Both the position numbers and the translations under genes were made by a program. Positions 1 to 7,742 of a stretch of DNA of 64,000 nt are shown in pieces. Numbering within the stretch: position 1 is the first letter of the stretch; every line of letters starts with the position of its first letter. Under the pieces are notes generated by a model. The model was not told the origin of the DNA. It made no database searches and worked only from the letters and a program-made list of their open reading frames with translations. Source of the stretch: RGIG9060 sp045645985 (GTDB taxonomy: Bacteria > Spirochaetota > Spirochaetia > Treponematales > Treponemataceae). The DNA lies in NCBI GenBank assembly GCA_045645985.1, contig JAZRJV010000037.1:12042-76041 (forward strand). The letters are read 5' to 3'.

Positions 1-45
1 TTTACCAAAAATATTTTTTACAAGTCAACAGTTTGGAAAAAAAAA

Positions 46-1671
46 TTAACTCTCACCAATTTTCTTTGCAATATTTTCTCCATCCATGGCAGAAGAAACG
101 ATTCCGCCAGAATATCCAGAACCTTCTCCCGCAGGAAAAAGATTCTTAATAACTGGATTTTGCAAAGTTTCTTTATCACGCAAAATTCTTAATGGAGTTG
201 ATGTGCGAGTTTCACTTGCAATAAGAATCGCATCTTCACAAATAAAGCCTTTCATATTTTCATTAAATTTTTTGAAGGCTTTTTGTAAACGAGCTTTGAT
301 AAAATCAGGAAGCCACAAATCAAGCCGAGAAGAAATCAATCCTGGAGTGTACGATGTTTCTGGAAAAGATTTTGTTTGGCGACCTTCAAGAAAGTCAACT
401 AATTTTTGAGCAGGTGCTTTTATTCCTTCTCCGTTTTGATAAGTTAATTTTTCAAGAAAAGTTCTAAAATTCAAAGACGAAAGTAAATTATCTTTGTTAT
501 CGATTTTATTTTCTTTTAAAATTTGTTTGGCATCTTCTGGACGAACTTCAACAACGATTGCAGCATTTGACCATTTTGAATTTCTACTTGATGGCGACAT
601 TCCGTTTACAACAATTTCTTCTTTACTGGAAGAAGATGGAACAACTAATCCGCCAGGACACATACAAAATGAATAAACGCCTCGCTCATCAACTTGTGTT
701 GTTAATCGATATTCTGCCGCACCTAAATTTTCAGTTCGTTCTTTTCCGTGATACTGAATTTTATCAATTACAGTTCTTGGATGTTCAACACGAACGCCAA
801 CTGCAAAAGTTTTTTCTTCTAAAATTTTTGAAACATCAAGATTATTTTTTATTGAAACATCATAAAGCATTTTGTAAATATCAGTTGCTGAATGTCCAGT
901 TGCAAGAATGACTGCATCTGCAAAAATCTTTTGTTCATTATTTTTTTCTTTTGAATCAACGCAAACAATTCCTTTTGCAAAAAAATTATTTTGTTCATCT
1001 TTTTCTAAAATCAAATCTGTACAAATTTTATCAAAGTAAACTTCGCCACCAAAATTGATAATAGTATCAATCATGTTGTTAATAATTTTTGGAAGTTTAT
1101 CAGAACCAATATGAGGATGTGCATCTGATAAAATTTTTTCGTCTGCGCCATGATAATTAAATATAGAAAGTATTTTTGAAATATCGCCTCGTTTATTTGA
1201 ACGAGTAAAAAGTTTTCCGTCAGAAAAAGTTCCTGCTCCACCTTCCCCAAAACAATAATTTGAATTTGCATCAACAATTCCAGTTGTACTAATTTTTGCA
1301 ATATCAACTTTTCGTTTTGAAGTTCTACTTCCTCGTTCTACAATAATTGGTTTTATTCCAGATTCTAAAAGTTGTAAACCTGCAAATAAACCTGCTGGAC
1401 CTGAACCAACAACCACAACTGTTTTTTTATTTTCGATATTTTTCCATTTGGGAATAAATTTTTCTTGCTCTGGATTTTCACCAACATAAACTGCGTATCG
1501 TAAATGAAATTTTATTTTTCCTTTTCGTGCGTCAATAGATTTTTTCTTTAACACAAAAGCGTTCACATCTTTTTTATTTTTTATATTAAGTTGTTTTAAA
1601 ACTTTACTTTCAAGCAAAGTTTTATTTTTTTCTTCTTCGGGTAAAATTGTAATTGTTGTTTCGTAAATCAT
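46..1671 (-). CDS. FAD-dependent dehydrogenase, COG2509 family
   Basis: A 541-residue soluble flavoprotein. An N-terminal domain of about 80 residues precedes a Rossmann FAD-binding motif GSGPAG (residues 89-94). The motif run CFGEGGAGTFSDGKL follows, and the C-terminal end has GEGSGYSGGIVSSAMDG, both typical of the COG2509 'NAD(FAD)-utilizing dehydrogenase' family. The physiological substrate of this family is not established, so no reaction is assigned. The gene is monocistronic here and diverges from the radical SAM gene at 1732. Its start ATG is 7 nt after a TATACT box with TTGAAG 18 nt further upstream and no Shine-Dalgarno, so the message is probably leaderless. Family assignment is firm, function is unknown. 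Confidence 0.85.
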   Translation of the reverse strand: MIYETTITILPEEEKNKTLLESKVLKQLNIKNKKDVNAFVLKKKSIDARKGKIKFHLRYAVYVGENPEQEKFIPKWKNIENKKTVVVVGSGPAGLFAGLQLLESGIKPIIVERGSRTSKRKVDIAKISTTGIVDANSNYCFGEGGAGTFSDGKLFTRSNKRGDISKILSIFNYHGADEKILSDAHPHIGSDKLPKIINNMIDTIINFGGEVYFDKICTDLILEKDEQNNFFAKGIVCVDSKEKNNEQKIFADAVILATGHSATDIYKMLYDVSIKNNLDVSKILEEKTFAVGVRVEHPRTVIDKIQYHGKERTENLGAAEYRLTTQVDERGVYSFCMCPGGLVVPSSSSKEEIVVNGMSPSSRNSKWSNAAIVVEVRPEDAKQILKENKIDNKDNLLSSLNFRTFLEKLTYQNGEGIKAPAQKLVDFLEGRQTKSFPETSYTPGLISSRLDLWLPDFIKARLQKAFKKFNENMKGFICEDAILIASETRTSTPLRILRDKETLQNPVIKNLFPAGEGSGYSGGIVSSAMDGENIAKKIGES

Positions 1672-1678
1672 AATTCAA

Positions 1679-1708
1679 AGTATATATTATATTTTGTTGC
1701 TACTTCAA
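1679..1708 (-). promoter_or_regulatory. Promoter of the COG2509 gene, leaderless type
   Basis: On the minus strand TTGAAG (1703-1708) and TATACT (1679-1684) are 18 nt apart, and the start codon at 1671 is 7 nt beyond the -10 box. Transcription would begin at or next to the ATG. The -35 box abuts the -35 box of the divergent promoter. Confidence 0.55.
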
Positions 1709-1725
1709 GTCATATCTGCTATAAT
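1697..1725 (+). promoter_or_regulatory. Promoter of the radical SAM gene, extended -10, leaderless type
   Basis: TTGCTA (1697-1702), 17 nt, then TGC-TATAAT (1717-1725), an extended -10. The ATG at 1732 lies 6 nt after the -10 box, leaving no room for a ribosome binding site. Confidence 0.6.
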
Positions 1726-1731
1726 TCAATT

Positions 1732-4059
1732 ATGAAAGTTGTTATTTTGCAGTCGCCATTAGTTCAATTAAATACGCCTTATCCTTCTGGTGCATATTTA
1801 AAATCATTTTTTTTGCAACAAGATATTTTTAATTTTTCTAGCGTACAATGGTTTGATTTATCAAATCTTCTATATAATAATATTTTTTCAAAAGATGGAT
1901 TAACAAAACTTTTTGAATTAACAACTGATAAAGCTTTGCAACTTGCACAAAAACCACAAAAAGAAAATGATGAAAACACAGCCTTTAATTTACAACGATA
2001 TATTTTTCAAAAAGATTCTTGGATAAATTGGATTGATAAAATTAAATCAATTCTTACAGATTCAAACGGAAGAGAATTTTGTCATGAATTTATTTTTTCT
2101 CCATTCGCACCTCGCGGAAATAGAATGGATAATTTTCTTTCAGAATTAAATCGTGAAATTACTATTGACGATGCAAGATTTTTAGCATCTTTTGCTTTGG
2201 CAGATTTAGCAGATTACATCAATGTTGTTTTTGACAAAAACTTTTCTTTGATTCGCTACGCTGAACATTTAGCAACAAGTCAAAAAGATTTTTCAAAATT
2301 TTTAAAAGTAATTGATTCACCAATTTTAAAAAATTTTCTCACTCCACTATTACAAAATTTATTTTTACAAATTGATTCTAAACAAAAATCCAAAAATGAA
2401 AATTCTGAAAACGAAAAAATTTTATTTTGCATTTCAGTTCCTTTTGCTGGATGTTTTGCATCAACTCTTCACATTGCAAAAGAAATTAAAAATCATTTTG
2501 GAAAAAACGCAATTGTTTCTATCGGTGGCGGATTTATAAATACTGAACTTAGAAATATCAACGAAGAAAAACTTTTCGATTATGTAGACTTTGTAAGTTA
2601 CGACAGAGGTTACGGTTCTTACATTGATTTATTAAAAAATAATTTTTTGCTAGACGGAAAACAATATTACAAAACAACTTATTTTTATGAAAATAAAATC
2701 ATCACACAAAAAGAAAATGATTTAGAAATTTCTAAAATAGAAAATGATTTTACAAAAAAAGTTTTTCCAGATTTTTCTGAAATTGATTTTTCACTTTATC
2801 CACGACTTGCTGATGACATAAATCCAATGCACAGAATTTGGTCAGATGGAAGTTGGCTAAAAGCGTATCTTGCTCACGGTTGTTATTGGCACCGATGCGC
2901 ATTTTGCGACACAACACTTGATTATGTTTGCAACTATTCAAGAATTGATACAGAGCTTTTGTACAACTGGCTTTATCAACAATCACAAAAAACTGGAATC
3001 TACGGAATACATTTTGTAGACGAAGCATCTCCTCCAAAATCATTATCTGAATTTGCGTTATTAAATTGTAAAAATGATTTAGAACAAAAGCGATTAACTT
3101 TTTGGGGCAACATCAGATTTGAAAAAACTTTTTCTCGCGACCTAGCGGACTTTCTTGCTTACGGCGGATTAACTGGCGTTTCTGGCGGAATTGAAATTGC
3201 AACAGGAAAAGGTTTGCAAGATGTAAACAAAGGAACTGATTTTGATTCAATCGTTGCAAGTTGCGCAAGTTTTAAAGAAGCAGGAATTTTAGTTCACGCT
3301 TATATGATTTACGGATTTTACACAGAAACTCCGCAAGACTTAATCAATTCAATGGAAACGCTACGACAACTTTTTGGAAACGGTTTGCTTGACAGCAGTT
3401 TTTGGCACAAGTTTGTTTTAACAAAACATTCTACGCTTTTTGCAGAATATCAAAAAGGAATGCATCCAAAATTAAAACCAATTATCAATAATGAAAAATC
3501 TTGGTTTGCACAAAATGATATTAGATTTGAAGGCGAAGAAAAATCACAGCGCTACACAGATTATCTTGAATACGCACTAAATAATTGGATGCACGGAATT
3601 GGATTAAACAAAAAAGTTCAATCTTGGTTTGATTTTCCAATGCCACAACCTACAATTCCACAAAATTATGTAGAAAAATCAATCGAAAAGTACGAGAATA
3701 AAAAACTTTCAGAATTTAATGATTTTCAGGATTTTATTGATTTTACCCAAAAATCAAATCCAAAAAATAAAAATCAATTTTTCTGGCTTGGCGGAAAACC
3801 AATCGTAACAGAAGAAGGTAAAAATCATCTTCAATTAAGATGGATGTATTTTAACGAAATTCACAATGCTTTTTTACCAGAAGGAACATCAAACGAAACT
3901 GCGCAAAAACTTGCTGATTTTTTGTATTTTCTACGGCCAGAAAATCATTTTGCTACAGATGAAAACAGAAATTCCCAAGAAAAACAGATTTCTTCTATTA
4001 TAAATGCTAAAATTTATAAAAAACTTCGCGGAAATGCTTTGTGTAAGATAAAACTTTAA
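1732..4059 (+). CDS. Radical SAM protein with N-terminal B12-binding-like region
   Basis: 775 residues. The N-terminus (QSPLVQLNTPYPSGAYLKSFF region) resembles the cobalamin-binding-domain start of B12-dependent radical SAM proteins. A segment around residues 240-310 (FCISVPFAGCFASTLHIAKEI, then VSIGGGF) resembles the nucleotide/B12-fold strand pattern. The radical SAM cluster motif is CYWHRCAFC: C384, C389, C392, that is CX4CX2C rather than the usual CX3CX2C. Downstream GGIEIATGKGLQDVNKGT and YMIYGFYTET match the barrel. The long C-terminal 230 residues are not recognised. Substrate unknown. Ends one base before the convergent XRE gene. The ATG at 1732 is leaderless-type. Confidence 0.8.
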   Translation: MKVVILQSPLVQLNTPYPSGAYLKSFFLQQDIFNFSSVQWFDLSNLLYNNIFSKDGLTKLFELTTDKALQLAQKPQKENDENTAFNLQRYIFQKDSWINWIDKIKSILTDSNGREFCHEFIFSPFAPRGNRMDNFLSELNREITIDDARFLASFALADLADYINVVFDKNFSLIRYAEHLATSQKDFSKFLKVIDSPILKNFLTPLLQNLFLQIDSKQKSKNENSENEKILFCISVPFAGCFASTLHIAKEIKNHFGKNAIVSIGGGFINTELRNINEEKLFDYVDFVSYDRGYGSYIDLLKNNFLLDGKQYYKTTYFYENKIITQKENDLEISKIENDFTKKVFPDFSEIDFSLYPRLADDINPMHRIWSDGSWLKAYLAHGCYWHRCAFCDTTLDYVCNYSRIDTELLYNWLYQQSQKTGIYGIHFVDEASPPKSLSEFALLNCKNDLEQKRLTFWGNIRFEKTFSRDLADFLAYGGLTGVSGGIEIATGKGLQDVNKGTDFDSIVASCASFKEAGILVHAYMIYGFYTETPQDLINSMETLRQLFGNGLLDSSFWHKFVLTKHSTLFAEYQKGMHPKLKPIINNEKSWFAQNDIRFEGEEKSQRYTDYLEYALNNWMHGIGLNKKVQSWFDFPMPQPTIPQNYVEKSIEKYENKKLSEFNDFQDFIDFTQKSNPKNKNQFFWLGGKPIVTEEGKNHLQLRWMYFNEIHNAFLPEGTSNETAQKLADFLYFLRPENHFATDENRNSQEKQISSIINAKIYKKLRGNALCKIKL

Positions 4060-4386
4060 TTAAAAAATTTCTCTAAGTTCTTCTTGTATACGATTCACTG
4101 TTAAAGATAATTCATTTGAAATAATTGAATTGATTCGGTTGATAGGAGAAACATCCTCTTTTACAAATAAAGAACTGTAAAATAAAGAAGATGGAAGCAC
4201 TTGCAATTCTTTTATTATTTTTTCCAATAATTTATATGTTACAAATTTAGTTCCTGTTTCAATAACGCTTAAATGATTTGTACTAATTTCAAGACGTTCT
4301 GCTAATTGTTCTTGCGATAATCCAAGTTTTTTACGATAAAATTTTACATTTTCACCAAAAATCTTCCTAATATTTATATCTTCCAT
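4060..4386 (-). CDS. XRE-family helix-turn-helix transcriptional regulator
   Basis: 108 residues. Residues about 9-65 form a classic Cro/C1-type HTH (GLSQEQLAERLEISTNHLSVIETG). The remaining 40 residues are a short helical tail, perhaps for dimerisation. It faces away from the exported-protein pair at 4537, and the 150-bp gap between them carries three copies of a palindrome that overlap the promoter of that pair. The likely role is repressor of the pair and of itself. A CATAAT box (4397-4402, minus strand) lies 10 nt before its start and no Shine-Dalgarno is evident. Family certain; the target is inferred from position. Confidence 0.88.
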   Translation of the reverse strand: MEDINIRKIFGENVKFYRKKLGLSQEQLAERLEISTNHLSVIETGTKFVTYKLLEKIIKELQVLPSSLFYSSLFVKEDVSPINRINSIISNELSLTVNRIQEELREIF

Positions 4387-4425
4387 AACACAATAAATTA
4401 TGCAATTTCAGTTTATTTTTTTAAC

Positions 4426-4439
4426 ATTCTAAAAGGAAT
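4426..4439. promoter_or_regulatory. Putative XRE operator O1 (imperfect)
   Basis: ATTCTAAAAGGAAT, an ATTC...GAAT inverted repeat one base longer than the other two copies. It sits just upstream of the putative -35 region of the XRE gene, fitting autoregulation. Confidence 0.5.
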
Positions 4440-4454
4440 AAAACAAAGTAAAAT

Positions 4455-4469
4455 AATTCTAAAAGAATT
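4455..4469. promoter_or_regulatory. Putative XRE operator O2
   Basis: AATTCTAAAAGAATT, a 15-bp perfect inverted repeat with a 3-bp centre. It overlaps the first two bases of the -35 box TTGACT of the 4537 promoter, so binding would block RNA polymerase. Confidence 0.6.
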
Positions 4470-4495
4470 GACTTTATAAATCTTTTTGATATAAT
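4468..4495 (+). promoter_or_regulatory. Promoter of the exported coiled-coil gene pair
   Basis: TTGACT (4468-4473), 16-nt spacer, TATAAT (4490-4495). It is embedded between operators O2 and O3. Transcription would begin near 4502, giving a leader of about 35 nt. Confidence 0.75.
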
Positions 4496-4508
4496 AAAAC
4501 ACAAACAC

Positions 4509-4522
4509 ATTCTTTTAGAATT
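4509..4522. promoter_or_regulatory. Putative XRE operator O3
   Basis: ATTCTTTTAGAATT, the reverse complement form of the O2 core. It lies between the -10 box and the ribosome binding site AGGAGA (4523-4528), just past the expected transcription start. Confidence 0.6.
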
Positions 4523-4536
4523 AGGAGATAATTAAA

Positions 4537-5715
4537 ATGAAACAAAAAATTATTTATTTTATTCTTTTGGCAATGTCATTTGCTCTTTATGCAAATGAAT
4601 CTTTATCAGCAAATTACTATTTAGAAAAAATAAGTCAATTTGATGCAAATATGAAAAAGATTAATTTAGAAAGAGCTAAAGAAATAACAAAAGCTAAAGA
4701 AATTTTAAATGCTGAAAAACTAGCAGAAAAGGCAACTATTAGCAATATAGAAAGAAAATTCACAGAAACAGAACAACAACTAAAAGAAAGAAAGGAAAAA
4801 TTATCTAAAGAATTAGATTCTGAATATAAAACAAATGAAACAAATAAAATTGCAGAAATTAACAATAAATATGATTCTCTTATACAAATAGAAGAAGAAA
4901 ATAAAAAAGCTTCAATAAGTGAATTTTTAAGTAAAAGTTTCGTTTTAGCTTATCCAGATGTACAAATTTCTGTAGGAGAGTTTATAGTTGATGAAAATCC
5001 ACAACATTTTCCTTTTACTGTTTTCTCAGAGAAAACAGAATTAGATTATAAATATACTGGAAAAATTTTATTAGAAGAAGCTAATAGAGATGCAGAGGGT
5101 GAAAGAATCGATTCAGAAAAAGATAACTATAAAGCAGAAATAACTTACAAAATAGAACAGAAAGAAAATATGTTTATAAAAAAAATTACTCAAATAATAA
5201 TACGAAATGACAAAAATGCAGTAATTAGAAGATTCGATTTAAATGAATATGAAAACAAACAAGGTTTTGCAATTCAACAAACTCCACAACCGACAACTCA
5301 AACTGAAAAAACACAAGTAACAAATAGTACTGCATCAACAGCTACAAAACCAGTACAAAAAATTGAACCAGCAAAAACAATTACACCTAAACCAGCACCT
5401 AAAACAAAACAAGTTTGGGTTGACGATGGAATGAGTACAGGAGGTATTATCACTCTATCACTAGGAGTTCCACTAGGAACTGCTGGTGCTGCATTATTAA
5501 TACCAGGTCTTATCTGGGGTGACATTGAATTTATAATACCAGGAGCTGCATCACTAGGAGTAGGTCTAATACTATGTATCATAGGCCCTTGTTGTCGAGA
5601 TGGACATTACGAAACACGAGTCATAAGTAAAATAAATTCAGATCCAGTTTTGAAAAATGTAAAATTTGAAACTACAGGTTACTCAACAACTTTAGGATAC
5701 AAATTTAATTGGTAA
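4537..5715 (+). CDS. Exported coiled-coil protein with C-terminal membrane hairpin
   Basis: 392 residues, not recognised as a named family. An N-terminal signal peptide (about residues 1-19, likely cleavage after LYA) is followed by a charged coiled coil (about 25-130, rich in K, E, N). A globular region (about 135-245) shares a pattern with the next gene. A Thr/Pro/Lys linker (about 250-295) precedes a very hydrophobic glycine-rich segment (about 303-352) that could span a membrane twice. A short tail with CC (in GPCCRDGH) ends the protein. Good ribosome binding site AGGAGA. It is first of a two-gene unit under the XRE-controlled promoter. It could be an envelope stress or toxin-like surface protein, but no function can be assigned. 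Confidence 0.75.
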   Translation: MKQKIIYFILLAMSFALYANESLSANYYLEKISQFDANMKKINLERAKEITKAKEILNAEKLAEKATISNIERKFTETEQQLKERKEKLSKELDSEYKTNETNKIAEINNKYDSLIQIEEENKKASISEFLSKSFVLAYPDVQISVGEFIVDENPQHFPFTVFSEKTELDYKYTGKILLEEANRDAEGERIDSEKDNYKAEITYKIEQKENMFIKKITQIIIRNDKNAVIRRFDLNEYENKQGFAIQQTPQPTTQTEKTQVTNSTASTATKPVQKIEPAKTITPKPAPKTKQVWVDDGMSTGGIITLSLGVPLGTAGAALLIPGLIWGDIEFIIPGAASLGVGLILCIIGPCCRDGHYETRVISKINSDPVLKNVKFETTGYSTTLGYKFNW

Positions 5716-5756
5716 AAGCGATGAATTTCATCGTAAAAATATTTTGGAGGATTCAA

Positions 5757-6539
5757 ATGAAGACAAAAAAAATTTTAACAGTTATGATTCTTTTATTCGT
5801 AACATCATTCATTATGGCACAAGAAAAATTAAGTGATTATCTTAATATGCTTAATGATTTAACAAATCAAGAAATTGCTATCACAAGCGAATTTAATCTT
5901 GTTTATCAATCTGCTATAAATGGATTAAACACTGATACTCAAGTAGAAATGTCTAAAATTTCTAAAGAAGAAGCAAAGCCTTGGGAAAGTGATATTGAAT
6001 ACACAACAAGAATTTCTGAAGAAATTAATAAATTACAAACAAAACGAGATAAAGAAGTTGAAAGTATAACAAATGAAATAAAAGCAAATTTCAAAGAAAG
6101 ACAAGATTATGTATCTAATAAAAAACAAGAAGTTATCGCTAATATGATGAAGAAAGAATTTGTATATTCTGGGAATAGTGTACAAACATCTTTTGGTAAA
6201 TTTGACAGAGATAACAAATTTTGGCCAGTTATAGTAAAAAGTCTTGAAAAGGATTTAAATTACACATCAAGTAATTTAAAATGGTTCTTAGATTTAAGTA
6301 TAATACAAGAACAATATGAATCAATATATAAAATGATGCTAAATAACGAAATAAAGGGAGAAATTTATTTTCAAGTTAGCAGAAAAACTTTAACTGATAC
6401 TTATCAGAAAAAAGTTACAAAAGTTGTATTACGATCTTCTGACAATGCATCTTTAATAGAATTTCCAATAGATGAAATAGTAGAAACATTTTCTTTAACA
6501 CAAACAGTTTACGAACCAAGTAGCATTATAACTGAATAA
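5757..6539 (+). CDS. Exported coiled-coil protein, paralogue of the preceding gene
   Basis: 260 residues. The start at 5757 is preferred because TTGGAGG lies 6 nt before it and it opens directly into a signal peptide (residues 1-21, cleavage likely after IMA). An earlier in-frame start at 5709 would overlap the upstream gene. A charged helical region (about 25-120) is followed by a domain that parallels the upstream protein: the pattern KSFVLAYPDVQISVGEF there matches KEFVYSGNSVQTSFGKF here, and both have an ITYKIEQK / IYFQVSRK strand leading to a KKxT(Q/K)x(I/V)(I/V)(I/L)R strand. It lacks the hydrophobic C-terminal hairpin of its neighbour. Function unknown. Confidence 0.75.
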   Translation: MKTKKILTVMILLFVTSFIMAQEKLSDYLNMLNDLTNQEIAITSEFNLVYQSAINGLNTDTQVEMSKISKEEAKPWESDIEYTTRISEEINKLQTKRDKEVESITNEIKANFKERQDYVSNKKQEVIANMMKKEFVYSGNSVQTSFGKFDRDNKFWPVIVKSLEKDLNYTSSNLKWFLDLSIIQEQYESIYKMMLNNEIKGEIYFQVSRKTLTDTYQKKVTKVVLRSSDNASLIEFPIDEIVETFSLTQTVYEPSSIITE

Positions 6540-6552
6540 TAAATTTCTTTAC

Positions 6553-6595
6553 AAAGGCTGTATCATAAAAAGCATGGTACAGCCTTTATTATTTT
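6553..6595 (+). terminator. Rho-independent terminator of the exported pair
   Basis: AAAGGCTGTA (6553-6562) pairs perfectly with TACAGCCTTT (6578-6587) across a 15-nt loop, followed by a T-rich tract. Confidence 0.85.
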
Positions 6596-6646
6596 AAAAT
6601 TTTCACCCTAATATATAATTTTTTATCTATATTAAAATAAAATCTA

Positions 6647-6675
6647 TTCACATTCTTTATATTATGCTGTATAAT
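6647..6675 (+). promoter_or_regulatory. Promoter of the mdh-fum-hdr-flx-frd operon
   Basis: TTCACA (6647-6652), 17-nt spacer, TATAAT (6670-6675). The leader to the mdh start is about 90 nt and holds a 6-bp inverted repeat, AATAAT-AGG-ATTATT (6690-6704), that could be a regulator site. No matching operator family was recognised. Confidence 0.65.
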
Positions 6676-6772
6676 GTTTATAATTTCGAAATAATAGGAT
6701 TATTGTCTAATTTTGCTAAAAATGTGGTAAATTACCAATAAATCCAAAATAAATATTAAGGATGGTACAAGA

Positions 6773-7720
6773 ATGAGAAACAAGGTTACGATTATCGGTT
6801 CAGGTAGCGTAGGTTCAACAATCGCTTATACGATGGCAGTAGAGGGAATTGCCTCAGAAATCGTAATGGTAGACATCAATGTAAACAAGGCTTTAGGAGA
6901 AGCTCTTGATATTAGACAGGGATTATCTTTTTACACATCATGCTCTATCTATGCAGGAAGCTATGAAGATGCAAAAGATTCTGATATCGTAATTCTTACT
7001 TCTGGAGTTGCAAGAAAACCAGGACAATCTCGTCTTGATCTTGCACAAACAAATGTAAATATCACAAAATCAATCATTCCAGAAATCACAAAATATGCTC
7101 CAAACGCATACTATATCATCGTTTCAAATCCTATTGATATTCTTACTTATCAATTCCATAAAACATCAGGTTTGAAAGAAAACCAAATCATCGGTTCAGG
7201 AACAGTTTTAGACTCAGCTCGTTTATGCGCAAGAATCGCTGAATATTATAAAATTAACCAAAAAAATGTTCACGCTTATGTTTTAGGTGAACACGGAGAT
7301 TCATCATTCGTTCCATGGTCAATCGCAAATATTTCTAACATCCCAGTTGATGATTATCCAAACTGTATTACAGACAAAACAAAAATTCTTCCACCTTTAG
7401 TTCACGAAGAAGTTGAACAATATGTTCGCAAATCAGGTGGACGCGTTATCGAAAGAAAAGGTGCAACTTTCTATGCAATCGCAATGTCAGTTTGTCACAT
7501 CTGTAAAGCATTAGTAAGCGGAGTTGATTCAGCTTTACCAGTTTCAACATTGATGCACGGTGAATACGGAATCGATGATGTTTGTTTGAGTACTCTTTCT
7601 ATCGTTGGTAATAAAGGTGTAGAAGGAAAACTTGCACTTAAACTTACAGACGAAGAAGTAGAAAAACTTCAATACAGTGCAAAATGTCTTAAAGACATTA
7701 TTTCTCAACTTAACTTCTAA
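6773..7720 (+). CDS. mdh: Malate dehydrogenase (NAD), LDH-like type
   Basis: 315 residues of the LDH/MDH superfamily. NAD-binding GSGSVG (9-14) and D34 at the end of the second strand favour NAD. Catalytic residues are present: D147, R150 and H174 (in GEHGD). The specificity loop reads GVARKPGQSRLDL; R81 occupies the position that is Gln in lactate dehydrogenases and Arg in malate dehydrogenases, so oxaloacetate/malate is the expected substrate even though the overall sequence is LDH-like. Adjacent fumarase and fumarate reductase genes support this: it would feed the reductive branch to succinate and reoxidise NADH. First gene of the operon, AAGGA ribosome site upstream. Confidence 0.85.
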   Translation: MRNKVTIIGSGSVGSTIAYTMAVEGIASEIVMVDINVNKALGEALDIRQGLSFYTSCSIYAGSYEDAKDSDIVILTSGVARKPGQSRLDLAQTNVNITKSIIPEITKYAPNAYYIIVSNPIDILTYQFHKTSGLKENQIIGSGTVLDSARLCARIAEYYKINQKNVHAYVLGEHGDSSFVPWSIANISNIPVDDYPNCITDKTKILPPLVHEEVEQYVRKSGGRVIERKGATFYAIAMSVCHICKALVSGVDSALPVSTLMHGEYGIDDVCLSTLSIVGNKGVEGKLALKLTDEEVEKLQYSAKCLKDIISQLNF

Positions 7721-7742
7721 TTAAATTTTTTTGGAGAATATA

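Noticed and set aside
6773..7720. L-lactate dehydrogenase
   Set aside because: The specificity residue is Arg (R81), as in malate dehydrogenase, and the neighbours are fumarase and fumarate reductase.
7731..7742. TTG start for fumarase
   Set aside because: It would overlap the Shine-Dalgarno GGAG that serves the ATG at 7743.
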